Below are positions 1-10,035 of a DNA stretch of 64,000 nucleotides, in pieces. The notes beneath the pieces were generated by a model that was not told where the DNA came from, made no database searches, and was given only the letters and a program-made list of their open reading frames with translations. Source of the stretch: an alpha proteobacterium HIMB114 (GTDB taxonomy: Bacteria > Pseudomonadota > Alphaproteobacteria > Pelagibacterales > Pelagibacteraceae); NCBI GenBank assembly GCA_000163555.2, contig ADAC02000001.1:992001-1056000 (forward strand), written 5' to 3'. Each line of letters begins with the position of its first letter. The first letter of the stretch is position 1. The position numbers and the translations under genes were made by a program.

Positions 1-1
1 A

Positions 2-1033
2 GTGGAAACAATTTTACCTAAAACAAAAAGACTTAAATTAATTGAAGTAGTTCATTTGCTTAAAGAAATTACTGCCATTGAGATGGATTTAAGATTTGAA
101 GGATCAGCGGGCAGTGAATTGAAGAAAAATACAAAATCTGATCCAAAATTTAAAGTGCCTGACATTAATTGGGATTTTACATCAAAAAGAGTTTTAACTT
201 CTGAAAAAGTAGAGGGTATTAGTATAAAAGAATTAGATAAAATTAATGAACTTAAAATTGATAAAAAAGAACTTGCAAAAAATATAATTCAAAATTTCCT
301 AAGACAAGCTGTCGGGGATGGTTTTTTTCATGGCGACATGCATCAGGGAAATCTTTTTGTAGACTCAGATGGAAACATTATTCCGGTTGACTTTGGAATA
401 ATGGGTAGATTAGATAAAGATAATCGAAAATATTTAGCTGAAATTTTATATGGATTCATTCAAAGAGATTATGAAAAGGTTGCTGACGTACATTTTATTG
501 CAGGGCTAGTTCCTTTAGATCAGTCAAAAGATGCTTTTTCTCAAGCACTTAGATCCATTGGAGAGCCTATTTTTGGACAGTCAATTAAAAATATTTCAGC
601 GGGAAAATTATTAGCGCAACTCTTTGAAATTACAGAACAATTTAACATGGCAACTCAGCCTCAACTTTTACTTTTGCAAAAAACTATGGTTGTGGTTGAA
701 GGGGTAGCCAGAACACTTGATGAGGATGCAAATATCTGGGAAATATCAAAACCAGTTTTAGAAGGGTGGCTAAAAAAAGAAGTTGGGCCTGAAACAAAGA
801 TAAATCAAGCTATCAAAACTACATCGCAAGTTATGGATAGGCTACCAGAGCTGCCAGGTATGATGGACAAAGCCTCAAAAGCATTGGAACTGCTTGCCGC
901 TGGAACAGTGGCATCAAATAATGAGATGGCAAAAAAATTTGAATTTGAAAAATTAAAAATTAAAAATCAACAAAATAAAATAATTATATTTATCTTATTA
1001 GTGGTAATATCATTGTTAGTATTATTTAATTAA
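2..1033 (+). CDS. ubiB: UbiB-family protein kinase-like ubiquinone biosynthesis factor (5' end outside window)
   Basis: This is the C-terminal part of a UbiB/ABC1/ADCK atypical kinase needed for ubiquinone synthesis. The visible part carries the catalytic-loop motif HGDMHQGN near residue 110 and the DFG-like VDFGIMGR near residue 129, and ends in a hydrophobic membrane segment (IIIFILLVVISLLVLF). UbiB proteins are usually 450-550 residues, so roughly 100-200 residues lie upstream of the window. The first in-frame GTG at position 2 is therefore not the start. The gene lies 6 bases before coaBC, as in the common alphaproteobacterial order ubiE-ubiB-coaBC-dut. The membrane tail fits family members anchored at the inner membrane. 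Confidence 0.93.
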   Translation: METILPKTKRLKLIEVVHLLKEITAIEMDLRFEGSAGSELKKNTKSDPKFKVPDINWDFTSKRVLTSEKVEGISIKELDKINELKIDKKELAKNIIQNFLRQAVGDGFFHGDMHQGNLFVDSDGNIIPVDFGIMGRLDKDNRKYLAEILYGFIQRDYEKVADVHFIAGLVPLDQSKDAFSQALRSIGEPIFGQSIKNISAGKLLAQLFEITEQFNMATQPQLLLLQKTMVVVEGVARTLDEDANIWEISKPVLEGWLKKEVGPETKINQAIKTTSQVMDRLPELPGMMDKASKALELLAAGTVASNNEMAKKFEFEKLKIKNQQNKIIIFILLVVISLLVLFN

Positions 1034-1039
1034 GCTCTA

Positions 1040-2251
1040 ATGAAAAATAATAAAAAAATTTTATTAATTATTTCTGGTGGCATTGCTGCCTACAAAACTT
1101 TAGACTTAATTAGAAATTTGCGCTCAAAGAACTATGAAATAAAAACAATATTAACAAAAACTGCAGAAGAATTTGTAACACCTCTGTCAATTTCATCATT
1201 GTCTAATAACAAAGTTTATCTTAACAAATTTGATCTTAATGAAGAAATTGAAATGGATCATATAGCTTTATCAAGATGGGCAGATTTAATTTTAGTAGCT
1301 CCTGCTACTGCCAATATCATTGAAAATATCTCTAATGGTTCGGCAAATGACTTTATTAATACTGTTATTCTTGCGTCCAATAAAAAAATATTTTTAGCAC
1401 CAGCGATGAATGTAAAAATGTGGGAAAAAGATGCTACTCAAATAAATGTCGAAAAATTGAAAAAAAGAAATTTTTCAATGATTGGTCCATCAGAGGGGCT
1501 TTTAGCTTGCGGTGAGTTCGGTGAAGGCAGAATGGCAAATGTTAATGAAATTGAATTTACAATCGATAATTTTTTTATAAAAAAAGATATTAATTTATCA
1601 GCAGTAGTTACTGCCGGTCCAACAAGAGAATATATTGATCCTGTTAGATATATTTCAAATGAGTCTTCTGGCTTGCAAGGTTATTATATTGCTAAAAAGA
1701 TGGTTGAGTGTGGAATAAAAACAAAGCTAATAATGGGTCCTTCTCAAATCAAAATTGAGGATAACATTAATACAGTAAAAGTTACAACCGCTCAGGAAAT
1801 GCTTGAAGCGGTTAAAGAAAGTTTACCTACAGATATAGCAGTATGTTCAGCGGCAGTTTCAGATTTTAGAACCGATAAATTCGAACAAAAAATTAAAAAA
1901 AATAATAAAGATTTAAATTTAAAACTATATCAAAATATGGACATACTAAGCTTTATAAGCAATCACAATAATTTACGACCAAAACTTGTCGTAGGTTTTG
2001 CAGCAGAAACAAATAATATAATTGAATATGCTAAAAAAAAACTTGAACAAAAACATTGTGATTGGATAATTGCAAACGATGTTTCTGATAAAAATATTGG
2101 TTTTAATTCTAAAAATAATGAAATTTCGATAATTCGTAAAAACCAAGAGATTGAAAAAATATCAAAAAGAGAAAAGTCTGAAATTGCAACATTATTAGTT
2201 CAAAAAATTTTAAAAGAATTTCCAATTAATGAAAATAAAAGCCTTAATTAA
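1040..2251 (+). CDS. coaBC: Bifunctional phosphopantothenoylcysteine decarboxylase / phosphopantothenate-cysteine ligase
   Basis: CoaBC (Dfp) makes 4'-phosphopantetheine from phosphopantothenate, cysteine and CTP in coenzyme A synthesis. The N-terminal flavoprotein half begins ILLIISGGIAAYK and contains the APAMNVKMW substrate-binding motif near residue 120 and the ACGEFGEGRM segment near residue 155. The C-terminal ligase half starts near residue 190 with TAGPTREYIDPVRYI and carries SAAVSDFR and GFAAET. The 403-residue length is normal for the fused enzyme. It overlaps the next gene, dut, by 23 bases, so the two are probably co-transcribed and translationally coupled. Confidence 0.96.
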   Translation: MKNNKKILLIISGGIAAYKTLDLIRNLRSKNYEIKTILTKTAEEFVTPLSISSLSNNKVYLNKFDLNEEIEMDHIALSRWADLILVAPATANIIENISNGSANDFINTVILASNKKIFLAPAMNVKMWEKDATQINVEKLKKRNFSMIGPSEGLLACGEFGEGRMANVNEIEFTIDNFFIKKDINLSAVVTAGPTREYIDPVRYISNESSGLQGYYIAKKMVECGIKTKLIMGPSQIKIEDNINTVKVTTAQEMLEAVKESLPTDIAVCSAAVSDFRTDKFEQKIKKNNKDLNLKLYQNMDILSFISNHNNLRPKLVVGFAAETNNIIEYAKKKLEQKHCDWIIANDVSDKNIGFNSKNNEISIIRKNQEIEKISKREKSEIATLLVQKILKEFPINENKSLN

Positions 2252-2672
2252 AAAACTTAATCCTAAAGTTAATATCCCTGAATACAAAACAACTGGCTCT
2301 TCAGGTTTAGATTTAGAAGCTTTTATTGAACAAGATATAATAATTAGATCAAAAGAAACTGCATTAATTCCAACAGGAATTTCTGTAGCAATTCCTGAAA
2401 ATTTAGAAATACAAATTCGACCAAGATCTGGGTTGGCATTTAAGAATAAAATTACAGTATTAAATACGCCTGGAACTATTGATGCAGACTATAGAGGAGA
2501 AATTAAAATAATTTTAATAAATTTGGGTGACAAAGATTTTGTAATTAAAAATGGTGATAGAATCGCGCAAATGATTCTTTGCCCAATTGTGAAAGCAGAA
2601 TTTGAAGTAAAAGATAATTTGCCAGAATCTATCAGAGGCGAAGGTGGTTTTGGCTCTACTGGTAAAAATTAA
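2229..2672 (+). CDS. dut: Deoxyuridine 5'-triphosphate nucleotidohydrolase (dUTPase)
   Basis: dUTPase hydrolyses dUTP to dUMP and pyrophosphate, keeping uracil out of DNA and feeding dTMP synthesis. All five motifs of the trimeric family are visible: GLDLEA near residue 26, RPRSGLA near 65, GTIDADYRGEI near 83, GDRIAQM near 107 and the C-terminal arm GEGGFGSTG. At 147 residues it has the usual length. The ATG at 2229 lies inside the end of coaBC in another frame. Its stop overlaps the start of the next gene by one base (TAATG), so this is a tightly packed operon. Confidence 0.97.
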   Translation: MKIKALIKKLNPKVNIPEYKTTGSSGLDLEAFIEQDIIIRSKETALIPTGISVAIPENLEIQIRPRSGLAFKNKITVLNTPGTIDADYRGEIKIILINLGDKDFVIKNGDRIAQMILCPIVKAEFEVKDNLPESIRGEGGFGSTGKN

Positions 2673-3415
2673 TGTCACTAACAAGTGATGAAATTGAAAG
2701 ATACAAAGGTCAAATCAACTTAAAAAAAATAAATATTCAAGGACAATTAAAGTTAAAAAAAGAAAAAATCTTAATTATAGGGGCTGGTGGCATAGGTTCA
2801 CCATGTGCACTTTTCTTGGCTCGGTCTGGTATTACAAATTTTGGAATTGTAGATTTTGATAAAGTCGCAAAAAGTAATTTACATCGACAGGTCTTATTCG
2901 ATCAAAAAGACATAGGAAAACATAAAGCTGAAATTACCAAAAAAAAACTTCAGCTCATTAATAAAAAAATAAATATAAAAATATTTAAAAAAAAGATTAA
3001 TACAAAAAATATTAAATCAATAATAAAAAATTATAATTATATAATCGATGGCACAGATAATTTTCTTTCTAAACTAATTATAAATGATGAATGCGTTAAA
3101 AATAAAAAAAAATTATTTATTGGATCAGTAAGTAAATTTGATGCCCATATTTTTTTCTTTGATTTTTCAAAAAAGAGTGCTTGCTTAAAATGTTTTATGC
3201 CTAAGGCTCCAAATATTTCACCAATTTGTCAAGATGAAGGTATACTTGGTACAGTAACAGGGTCAGCGGGAGCAATCATTTCAAATGAATTGATAAAAAA
3301 TATTACAGGAATCAAGTCAAACCTAAAAAATCGTGTTTTAGTTATAAACTTTGAAACACTTAATTTTAGGATGGTAAAAATTAATAAAAGTCAAAAATGT
3401 AAAAATCATGGATAA
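2672..3415 (+). CDS. MoeB/ThiF/HesA-family E1-like adenylyltransferase
   Basis: This belongs to the E1-like superfamily that adenylates the C-terminus of small sulfur-carrier proteins such as MoaD or ThiS. The ATP-binding GAGGIGSPCALFLARSG lies near residue 37, followed by the conserved NLHRQVLF near residue 70 and the DGTDNF motif. A Cys in ISPICQDEGILG sits where MoeB proteins have a conserved Cys. One zinc pair, CLKC, is present, but the second pair near the C-terminus reads CKNH instead of the usual CxxC. Length is about normal. Whether it serves molybdopterin, thiazole or another pathway cannot be told from context. It overlaps the next gene by 8 bases. Confidence 0.85.
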   Translation: MSLTSDEIERYKGQINLKKINIQGQLKLKKEKILIIGAGGIGSPCALFLARSGITNFGIVDFDKVAKSNLHRQVLFDQKDIGKHKAEITKKKLQLINKKINIKIFKKKINTKNIKSIIKNYNYIIDGTDNFLSKLIINDECVKNKKKLFIGSVSKFDAHIFFFDFSKKSACLKCFMPKAPNISPICQDEGILGTVTGSAGAIISNELIKNITGIKSNLKNRVLVINFETLNFRMVKINKSQKCKNHG

Positions 3416-3866
3416 ACTTTTATTAATAATTTTTGCTATTTTTTTTTTACATCATTCATCTTCAGCAGAAATTAGAAGTTTAAAAAATAATAAAGTAAAT
3501 GTTAGACTTGGACCTTCCAAAACTTATCCAGTAAAATTTATTTATAAAAATAAATATTTACCAGTTTTGATTATTGATGAACATTATAATTGGAGAAAAA
3601 TTAAAGATTATGAAAATGACTTAGGATGGATACATATTTCTCAATTATCTAGAACAAGATCAACAGTAACTACAAAAAATAATCAGGTTATATTTTCGTC
3701 TCCTACAATTTTTTCAAAGCCAAAAGCAAAGCTTGAAATATATCAAGTTTTAATAATTAGTGAATGTACCAAAAATTGGTGTAAAGTTAAAAATTCAAAA
3801 ATTAATGGATGGATTAAAAAAAATCATCTCTGGGGTATACAAAAAGATGAAATTATTAAAAAATAA
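3408..3866 (+). CDS. Secreted bacterial SH3-domain protein
   Basis: A 152-residue protein with an N-terminal signal peptide (hydrophobic LLLIIFAIFFLHH, probable cleavage after SSSA). Two SH3-like repeats follow: the first holds VNVRLGPSKTYPVKF and YNWRKIKD...LGWIH, the second ends KNWCKVKNSKINGWIKKNHLWG. This matches the bacterial SH3 family often found next to D-isomer dehydrogenase or E1-like genes in alphaproteobacteria. It is presumably periplasmic and may bind peptidoglycan, but no catalytic domain is present and a precise role cannot be given. It overlaps the 3' end of the E1-like gene and probably ends the ubiB operon. Confidence 0.82.
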   Translation: MDKLLLIIFAIFFLHHSSSAEIRSLKNNKVNVRLGPSKTYPVKFIYKNKYLPVLIIDEHYNWRKIKDYENDLGWIHISQLSRTRSTVTTKNNQVIFSSPTIFSKPKAKLEIYQVLIISECTKNWCKVKNSKINGWIKKNHLWGIQKDEIIKK

Positions 3867-3919
3867 TAACGCGTTTTTTGTTTAAATAAATACTTCCATC
3901 AAGTATAAACATCTTCTTC

Positions 3920-4432
3920 ATGACAAAAAAAAATTCCTTCACTTACGATGAGCTTATCTCTTGTGCTGATGGAGATATGTTTGGACTTGGTAATGCTAGA
4001 TTACCTTCGCCTCCTATGCTGATGTTTGATCGTATAACAAAAATTACTGAAAATGGTGGACAATACAACAAAGGCTATATCGAAGCAGAACTAGATATAA
4101 AAAAAGATCTTTGGTTTTTTGACTGTCATTTTAAAACTGATCCAGTTATGCCTGGTTGTCTAGGATTAGATGCTCTTTGGCAACTTGTTGGTTTTTTTCT
4201 AGGATGGATTGGCAATCCTGGTAAGGGGAGAGCATTAGGTGTTGGGGAAGTTAAGTTTGTAGGTGAAGTTTTACAATCAAACAAGTTAGCTAAGTATAAA
4301 ATCGATATGAAAAAAATTATTAGAAAAGGAGAGACATCAGTAGGTTTAGGTGATGGTGTACTTTTAATTGATGATAAACAAATATATAGTACTAAAAATT
4401 TAAAAGTAGGTTTGTTTAAAAGTAATTTATGA
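3920..4432 (+). CDS. fabA: 3-hydroxydecanoyl-ACP dehydratase / trans-2,cis-3-decenoyl-ACP isomerase
   Basis: FabA dehydrates 3-hydroxydecanoyl-ACP and isomerises the product to the cis-3 form, the entry point to unsaturated fatty acids. The active-site His (H70, in [13 protein letters not shown]) and Asp (D84, in [11 protein letters not shown]) are both present at E. coli-like positions, and the 170-residue length is standard. It overlaps fabB by 4 bases (ATGA), giving the standard fabA-fabB pair, with fabI next. The 53-base gap upstream separates it from the SH3 gene and may contain its promoter. Confidence 0.97.
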   Translation: MTKKNSFTYDELISCADGDMFGLGNARLPSPPMLMFDRITKITENGGQYNKGYIEAELDIKKDLWFFDCHFKTDPVMPGCLGLDALWQLVGFFLGWIGNPGKGRALGVGEVKFVGEVLQSNKLAKYKIDMKKIIRKGETSVGLGDGVLLIDDKQIYSTKNLKVGLFKSNL

Positions 4433-5640
4433 GAAGAGTAGTTATTACAGGATTTGGTATAGTTTCATCAATTGGAAACAATAATGAAGAGGTTTTAGAT
4501 TCCTTATTAAATACTAAATCAGGCATAGTTTTTTCAGAAGAATATAAAGAATATGGTTTTAGGAGCCAAGTCTGTGGGTCTATTAAACTTAATTTAGATG
4601 AAGCTTTAGAGAGAAAAGAAAAAAGATTTATGGGCGATGGTTCAGCCTATGCCTATATTGCCATGAAAGAGGCTATTAAAAATTCTGGCCTTGAAGAAAA
4701 AGATATCAGTAATGTTAAAACTGGAATTGTAATAGGTTCTGGTGGTCCATCAATTAAAAATGTAATTCATGCGGTAGATACTACGAGAAAATCTTCCCCA
4801 AAAAAAATGGGACCTTTGATTGTGCCAAGAACTATGTCCAGTACATGCTCTGCTACACTAGCAGTTCCATTCAAAATAAAAGGTATAAATTATTCTATAA
4901 GTTCAGCTTGCGCTACTAGCGCTCACTGTATTGGAAATGGAATGGAATTAATTCAATCTGGAAAACAAGATATTATTTTTGCGGGTGGTGGTGAAGAATT
5001 AGAGTGGGGGATGTCAGCAATGTTTGATGCCATGCCTGCACTATCATCAAAAAGAAATGACACGCCTCAAAAAGCATCAAGAGCATACGATGCAGATCGT
5101 GATGGATTTGTAATTGCAGGTGGTGCAGCTGTTTTAGTTCTTGAAGAAATGGAGAGAGCAAAATCAAGAGGAGCAAAAATTTATGCTGAAATTACTGGCT
5201 ATGGTGCTACATCAGATGGTTATGATATGGTTCAGCCTTCTGGAGAAGGTGCTGTCAGATGTATGAAAATGGCTTTATCAACGAAAAGAAATAAGAAAGT
5301 TGATTACATTAATACCCATGGAACTTCTACACCAATTGGAGATGTAAAAGAGCTAGAGGCTATAAAAGAAACTTTTGGAAACGATGTGCCTTCTATGAGC
5401 TCTACAAAATCAATAACTGGTCACTCATTAGGTGCTGTGTCAGCTCAAGAAGCTGTATTTTGCCTTCTCATGATGGAGCATGGATTCATGGCTGAGTCAG
5501 CTAATATCGAAAATTTAGATGAAAAAGCAAAAGATCTACCAATATTAAGAAAAGTAGAAAAAAAAGATTTAAATTGTGTCATGTCAAATAGTTTTGGTTT
5601 TGGAGGAACAAACTCAACACTGATTTTTGAGAAAGTTTAA
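4429..5640 (+). CDS. fabB: 3-oxoacyl-ACP synthase I (beta-ketoacyl-ACP synthase)
   Basis: FabB elongates acyl-ACP with malonyl-ACP and is required to extend the cis-unsaturated intermediates made by FabA. The Cys-His-His triad is visible: C161 in [10 protein letters not shown]297 in [11 protein letters not shown] and H332 in SITGHSLGA. The C-terminal [10 protein letters not shown] signature is present. It has the normal length of 403 residues. It lies between fabA (4-base overlap) and fabI (1 base between its stop and the fabI ATG), so the three genes form one unsaturated-fatty-acid operon. Confidence 0.97.
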   Translation: MRRVVITGFGIVSSIGNNNEEVLDSLLNTKSGIVFSEEYKEYGFRSQVCGSIKLNLDEALERKEKRFMGDGSAYAYIAMKEAIKNSGLEEKDISNVKTGIVIGSGGPSIKNVIHAVDTTRKSSPKKMGPLIVPRTMSSTCSATLAVPFKIKGINYSISSACATSAHCIGNGMELIQSGKQDIIFAGGGEELEWGMSAMFDAMPALSSKRNDTPQKASRAYDADRDGFVIAGGAAVLVLEEMERAKSRGAKIYAEITGYGATSDGYDMVQPSGEGAVRCMKMALSTKRNKKVDYINTHGTSTPIGDVKELEAIKETFGNDVPSMSSTKSITGHSLGAVSAQEAVFCLLMMEHGFMAESANIENLDEKAKDLPILRKVEKKDLNCVMSNSFGFGGTNSTLIFEKV

Positions 5641-5641
5641 A

Positions 5642-6424
5642 ATGCTTTTAAAAGGTAAAAAAGGATTAATCATGGGTGTTGCTAATGACAGGTCAATAGC
5701 TTGGGGTATATCAAAAAAACTATCAGAACATGGCGCCGAATTAGCTTTTACTTATGTAGGTGATGCTTTAAAAAAAAGAGTAATTCCATTAGCTGAGTCT
5801 TTAGGTTCTAAGTTTACATTAGACTGTAATGTTGAAAATAAAGAGCAAATTGTAAATACTTTTCAAGAAATTAAGGATAAATGGGGTGAATTAGATTTTG
5901 TTGTTCACGCAGTAGCTTTTTCAGATAAATCTGAATTATCAGGAGAATACTTAAATACTACAAGAGATAATTTTTTAAGAAGTATGCTCATCTCATGCTT
6001 TTCGTTTACAGAAGTTGCAAAAGAAGCTGCGCCACTGATGGAAAAAGGCGGAAGTATGATTACTTTAACTTACGAGTCTACTAAGACAATTCCTAACTAT
6101 AATGTAATGGGAGTTTGTAAATCTGCCCTTGAAACAAGTACAAAATATTTAGCAAGAGATCTTGGTAAAAATGGTATTAGGGTTAACGCGATAAGCGCAG
6201 GACCGATCAAAACTCTTGCAGCATCGGCAATCGGAGATGCTAAATTTTTATACAAGTGGAATGAAGACCATTCTTTCTTGAAGCGAAATGTTGATATTCA
6301 TGATGTTGGAAACTCTGCATTATATCTTCTAAGCGACCTTGCAGGTGGTGTAACCGGTGAAATACACTATGTGGATGCTGGTTATAATAAAGTTGGAATG
6401 CCAGATCCTAATAATATGTCTTAA
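5642..6424 (+). CDS. fabI: Enoyl-ACP reductase (NADH)
   Basis: FabI reduces trans-2-enoyl-ACP in the last step of each fatty acid elongation cycle. The family nucleotide-binding segment [12 protein letters not shown] is near residue 12, and the YxxxxxxK catalytic pair is seen in NYNVMGVCK near residue 155. The ATG at 5642 gives 260 residues and begins [10 protein letters not shown] as in the family; an in-frame TTG at 5627 inside fabB is not needed. The last four bases, TTAA at 6421-6424, also form the stop codon of the convergent pnp gene. Confidence 0.96.
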   Translation: MLLKGKKGLIMGVANDRSIAWGISKKLSEHGAELAFTYVGDALKKRVIPLAESLGSKFTLDCNVENKEQIVNTFQEIKDKWGELDFVVHAVAFSDKSELSGEYLNTTRDNFLRSMLISCFSFTEVAKEAAPLMEKGGSMITLTYESTKTIPNYNVMGVCKSALETSTKYLARDLGKNGIRVNAISAGPIKTLAASAIGDAKFLYKWNEDHSFLKRNVDIHDVGNSALYLLSDLAGGVTGEIHYVDAGYNKVGMPDPNNMS

Positions 6425-8499
6425 GAACCTAAAGCTTCTTTAATAGATAGCTTTACTTTTCCCCTGTCAAATCCGATAACTTTAACGTTAACTTCATCAC
6501 CTTCTTTGACTACATCTGAGACTTTTTCTACTCTTTTTTCAGCTAACTGAGAAATATGAACCAATCCATCTTGTTTTCCTAAAAAGTTTACAAATGCACC
6601 GAAATCCATAATCTTAACTACTTTTCCAGAATAAATTTTTCCAACCTCAGGTTTTTCTACCAGTGAATTTATCATTTGAATTGCTTTATCTCTAGTTTCT
6701 TGATCTGCAGCTGAAACTGTTACTTCTCCACTATCATTAATATCAACTTTTGCACCAGACACTTCTACAATCTCTCTGATATTTGCTCCACCTTTTCCAA
6801 TAACAGTTGCAATGTCCTTTTTGTCAACTTGAATTTTTTCCATTCTAGGAGTGTATTGTGATAATTCTTTATTAGACTCTTTGATAGCTTTTGCCATTTC
6901 ATTTAAAATATCTAATCTTCCTTTTTTAGCTTGCTCTAAAGCTTTCTCCATAATTTCAAAAGTAATACCGTTAATTTTAATATCCATTTGAAGAGAGGTA
7001 ATTCCATCTGCAGACCCTGCAACTTTGAAATCCATGTCACCAAGATGATCTTCATCACCTAAAATATCACTTAATACTGAGAATTCGTTACCCTCTTTAA
7101 TTAAACCCATGGCAATACCAGCAATTGGTTTTTCTATCGGAACACCAGCGTGCATTAAAGCCATTGATGAACCGCAAACCGTCGCCATCGAAGAAGAACC
7201 GTTAGACTCAGTAATATCTGATACAATTCTTATCGTATATGGAAAATCTTCATGCTTAGGAAGCGCTGCATTTATAGCTCTCCAGGCAAGCTTACCATGA
7301 CCAATTTCCCTTCTTCCAGTTCCACCAACTCTTCCAACCTCTCCTACAGAAAATGGGGGGAAGTTATAGTGAAGCATGAATCTAGATTTTTGCATCCCTT
7401 CTAGACTTTCAAACCTTTGTTCATCGTCAGATGTTCCAAGTGTAGCAGCAACAATTGCCTGTGTCTCACCTCTTGTAAATAAAGATGATCCATGAGCTCT
7501 TGGAATGATTCCTACTTCACATAAAATATCTCTAACTTCATCTAATTTTCTTCCGTCAATTCTAGATTTCTCTTTTAAAATTTTTGTTCTAACAATATCT
7601 TTTTCTAAAGACTTTAATTGGTCTTTAATTTGAACTTTTGTATATGTTTCATCACCTTCGAATAATTTTTCTACTTTTTCATTAGCCTCGCTAATCATAG
7701 AAGAGCGTTGCTTTTTATCTTTTTCAGAAAAAGCTTTGACTAAATGATCTTTAACCTCTGAAGAGATTTTTGATTTTAATTCTGAAAAATCTTTACTTTC
7801 AATTTCCCATTTAGGTTTGCTAGCTTCTTTAGCTAATTCTTCAATCAAATTAATAACTGGTAAGAAATTTTCATGACCAAATTTCACAGCATCTAGCATC
7901 TGAGCCTCTGTTAAACCTGAAGCTTCTGACTCAACCATTAAAACTGCTTCTTTGGTACCCGCAACAACTAATTCTAGATTAGAACTTTTAATACTTTCTT
8001 TTGAAGGGTTTAAAATAAACTTACCATCAATCAAACCCACTTTGGAAGCAGCAACTGGACCTTGAAAAGGCAACCCAGAAATACTTAATGCTGCAGAACT
8101 TGCAATCACTGCTAAAATATCTGGATCACATTCTTTGTCATAAGATAGTACAGTTGTTAAAACTTGCGTCTCATTTCTAAACTGATCTGGGAATAATGGC
8201 CTAATTGGTCTATCTATTAATCTTGAAATTAGTGTTTCGCTTTCAGTTGGTCTTGCTTCTCTTTTAAAATAACCACCAGGAATTTTACCTGCAGCATAAA
8301 ACTTTTCTTGATAGTTTACGGTTAAAGGAAAAAAATCTGTGTCAGGGTTTGTCTTCTTTGAAGCAACTGCAGTTGAAATAATTACAGTATCACCCCATCT
8401 TAATATAACTGCACCATCTGCTTGTCTTGCAATTTTACCAGTTTCTATTGATAAATTTTTTCCTGCCCAATTAATTTCTTTTTTGACGATGTTAAACAT
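6421..8499 (-). CDS. pnp: Polyribonucleotide nucleotidyltransferase (PNPase)
   Basis: PNPase degrades RNA 3' to 5' by phosphorolysis and is part of the RNA decay machinery. The 692-residue protein shows two RNase PH-like cores ([29 protein letters not shown] in the first is only partly quoted here as [31 protein letters not shown] and [19 protein letters not shown] in the second), then a KH domain ([11 protein letters not shown] near residue 570) and an S1 domain ([15 protein letters not shown] near residue 630). It follows rpsO by 13 bases, the conserved rpsO-pnp order. Autoregulation through the rpsO-pnp leader is known in other bacteria but cannot be seen here. Confidence 0.97.
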   Translation of the reverse strand: MFNIVKKEINWAGKNLSIETGKIARQADGAVILRWGDTVIISTAVASKKTNPDTDFFPLTVNYQEKFYAAGKIPGGYFKREARPTESETLISRLIDRPIRPLFPDQFRNETQVLTTVLSYDKECDPDILAVIASSAALSISGLPFQGPVAASKVGLIDGKFILNPSKESIKSSNLELVVAGTKEAVLMVESEASGLTEAQMLDAVKFGHENFLPVINLIEELAKEASKPKWEIESKDFSELKSKISSEVKDHLVKAFSEKDKKQRSSMISEANEKVEKLFEGDETYTKVQIKDQLKSLEKDIVRTKILKEKSRIDGRKLDEVRDILCEVGIIPRAHGSSLFTRGETQAIVAATLGTSDDEQRFESLEGMQKSRFMLHYNFPPFSVGEVGRVGGTGRREIGHGKLAWRAINAALPKHEDFPYTIRIVSDITESNGSSSMATVCGSSMALMHAGVPIEKPIAGIAMGLIKEGNEFSVLSDILGDEDHLGDMDFKVAGSADGITSLQMDIKINGITFEIMEKALEQAKKGRLDILNEMAKAIKESNKELSQYTPRMEKIQVDKKDIATVIGKGGANIREIVEVSGAKVDINDSGEVTVSAADQETRDKAIQMINSLVEKPEVGKIYSGKVVKIMDFGAFVNFLGKQDGLVHISQLAEKRVEKVSDVVKEGDEVNVKVIGFDRGKVKLSIKEALGS

Positions 8500-8512
8500 G
8501 TATTAGCTCCAA

Positions 8513-8782
8513 CTATTTTCTTAGTCCAAGCTGCTCAATAACTTTTTTATATAAGGTTGGTTCTTTTTTATTTAAGTAATCTAAAAGTTTTTTTCTTCTA
8601 ATAATTAATTTACTTAATCCAGTATTTGAGTGCTTGTCTTTTTTGTTATTTTTAAAATGTTCAGTTAAATATTTAATTCTCTCAGTTAAAATACCAATTT
8701 GAACTTCAGAAGATCCCACATCTTTGTCAGATTTTTGAAGCATCTTAATTACTTTGCTTTTATCTAAGTCTTTTTTACTCAT
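8513..8782 (-). CDS. rpsO: 30S ribosomal protein S15
   Basis: S15 binds 16S rRNA early in 30S assembly and contacts 23S rRNA in an intersubunit bridge. The 89-residue sequence contains the diagnostic GSSEVQIGILTERI near residue 22, HSNTGLSKLIIRRKKLLDYL near residue 52 and the C-terminal QLGLRK. It overlaps truB by 8 bases upstream and precedes pnp by 13 bases, placing it at the end of the nusA-infB-rbfA-truB-rpsO-pnp cluster conserved in many bacteria. Confidence 0.97.
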   Translation of the reverse strand: MSKKDLDKSKVIKMLQKSDKDVGSSEVQIGILTERIKYLTEHFKNNKKDKHSNTGLSKLIIRRKKLLDYLNKKEPTLYKKVIEQLGLRK

Positions 8783-9668
8783 TAATATTTAAAATCCTTT
8801 TTGGATAAAAAACTCCATTTTTCATGGAACCCAAAGCCACAACGTTTTGATGATAATCTGCTAGAATTTCTTTATACTCTTTAGAACCAACTTCTTCCAA
8901 CATGCTTACTTTCATTCCGTTTTTAATAAGCTTTAATTTTTTATCGTTAATTTCAATTGTGGGTATATGATATAAAACAGACTTAATATCAAGCATGTAT
9001 TTAAAAAAATCATTAATATTTTCGTTATTTATCAGTGTTTTTAGAGCATAAGAGTTTTTTTTTCTAAAAATTCCATCTCTTAATCTTACAATTTTAGAAC
9101 AATAACAAAAAGTTTTTAGCTCCGTTGCTATATCTTTGGCTAAGCTCCTAACGTAAGTTCCACTCTCACAACTGACAACAAATAGAGATTTTTTATTATT
9201 AAAATCATGGTTTAAAATTTTTAATCCATAAATTTTTTTTTTTACTTTTTTAAGCTCAAATTTAACTCCTTCCCTAGCAAGCTGATATGCTCTTTTTCCA
9301 TCAATTTTTTTTGCAGAAAATTCAGGCGGGCTTTGATTAATTGTACCAATAAACTTTTTAATTGCTTTTTTAATATCTTCATATGACGGTGTAATTTTAG
9401 ATATATTCATTATTTCACCTTCAGAATCTAAAGTATTGGTTTGCTTGCCCCAGTTCACTTCAAAAAAATAAGTTTTTTTAGACTTATTAATTAAAGGAAT
9501 TGTTTTAGTTGCTTCATTTATTGCTATTGGTAAAACACCTTCTGCCATAGGATCAAGAGTTCCAATATGACCAATTTTTTTTAATTTAAATTTTTTTTTT
9601 AGTACGTTTAAGCAATATGATGAGGTAAAACCTGTGGGCTTATATAAATTTATCCAACCGTGAACCAT
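8775..9668 (-). CDS. truB: tRNA pseudouridine-55 synthase
   Basis: TruB converts U55 in the T-loop of most tRNAs to pseudouridine. The opening GWINLYKPTGFTSS and the catalytic motif GHIGTLDPMAEGVLP (Asp near residue 39) are present, as is CESGTYVRSLAKDIA near residue 170. The 297-residue length is usual. Its start codon overlaps the rbfA stop by one base and its end overlaps rpsO by 8 bases, so the genes are read as one unit. Confidence 0.97.
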   Translation of the reverse strand: MVHGWINLYKPTGFTSSYCLNVLKKKFKLKKIGHIGTLDPMAEGVLPIAINEATKTIPLINKSKKTYFFEVNWGKQTNTLDSEGEIMNISKITPSYEDIKKAIKKFIGTINQSPPEFSAKKIDGKRAYQLAREGVKFELKKVKKKIYGLKILNHDFNNKKSLFVVSCESGTYVRSLAKDIATELKTFCYCSKIVRLRDGIFRKKNSYALKTLINNENINDFFKYMLDIKSVLYHIPTIEINDKKLKLIKNGMKVSMLEEVGSKEYKEILADYHQNVVALGSMKNGVFYPKRILNINE

Positions 9669-10033
9669 TAGTCTTTGTCTTTTAACAATAAATTTTCTAT
9701 TTTTTCTGCATAATCAAATGACTCATCAATAACAAAATTTAGATTAGGCATAAATTTAGCTGTCCATTCTTTTGATGCAGATTTTTTTATTTCTAAGGAA
9801 TATTCATTTAATGTTTTTAAAAATTTATCTATGTCTCTTCCTGCCAGTGGCATGAAGAAAACCTTTGCATGCTTTAGGTCAGGAGATACTCTGACCTCAG
9901 TAATAGTTACTAATTTGGTATCAATTTCTGGTAATATAATATTTTGCTGAATAAATGACCTGGCTAAAATTTTTTTTAGATTTTCACCTGCTTTAAGTTG
10001 TCTTTGGGTGAATGGCTGATTATTATTTTTCAT
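9668..10033 (-). CDS. rbfA: Ribosome-binding factor A
   Basis: RbfA binds immature 30S subunits and helps mature the 5' end of 16S rRNA, notably in the cold. The 121-residue protein has the small KH-like fold pattern of the family: ITEVRVSPDLKHAKVFFMPL near residue 46 and the C-terminal MPNLNFVIDESFDYAEKIENLL. It sits two bases after infB and overlaps truB by one base, in the conserved infB-rbfA-truB order. Confidence 0.94.
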   Translation of the reverse strand: MKNNNQPFTQRQLKAGENLKKILARSFIQQNIILPEIDTKLVTITEVRVSPDLKHAKVFFMPLAGRDIDKFLKTLNEYSLEIKKSASKEWTAKFMPNLNFVIDESFDYAEKIENLLLKDKD

Positions 10034-10035
10034 TA

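Noticed and set aside
3890-3906. Small inverted repeat ATACTT-CCATC-AAGTAT before fabA
   Set aside because: Only a 6-bp A/T-rich stem with no T tract; too weak to call a regulatory element or terminator.
4973-5176. Antisense open frame within fabB
   Set aside because: Leu/His-rich translation without any family pattern, on the opposite strand of a strongly conserved enzyme; typical shadow of A/T-rich coding DNA. The same applies to the other long antisense frames, such as those inside infB, dnaK, maeB, mnmE and leuS.
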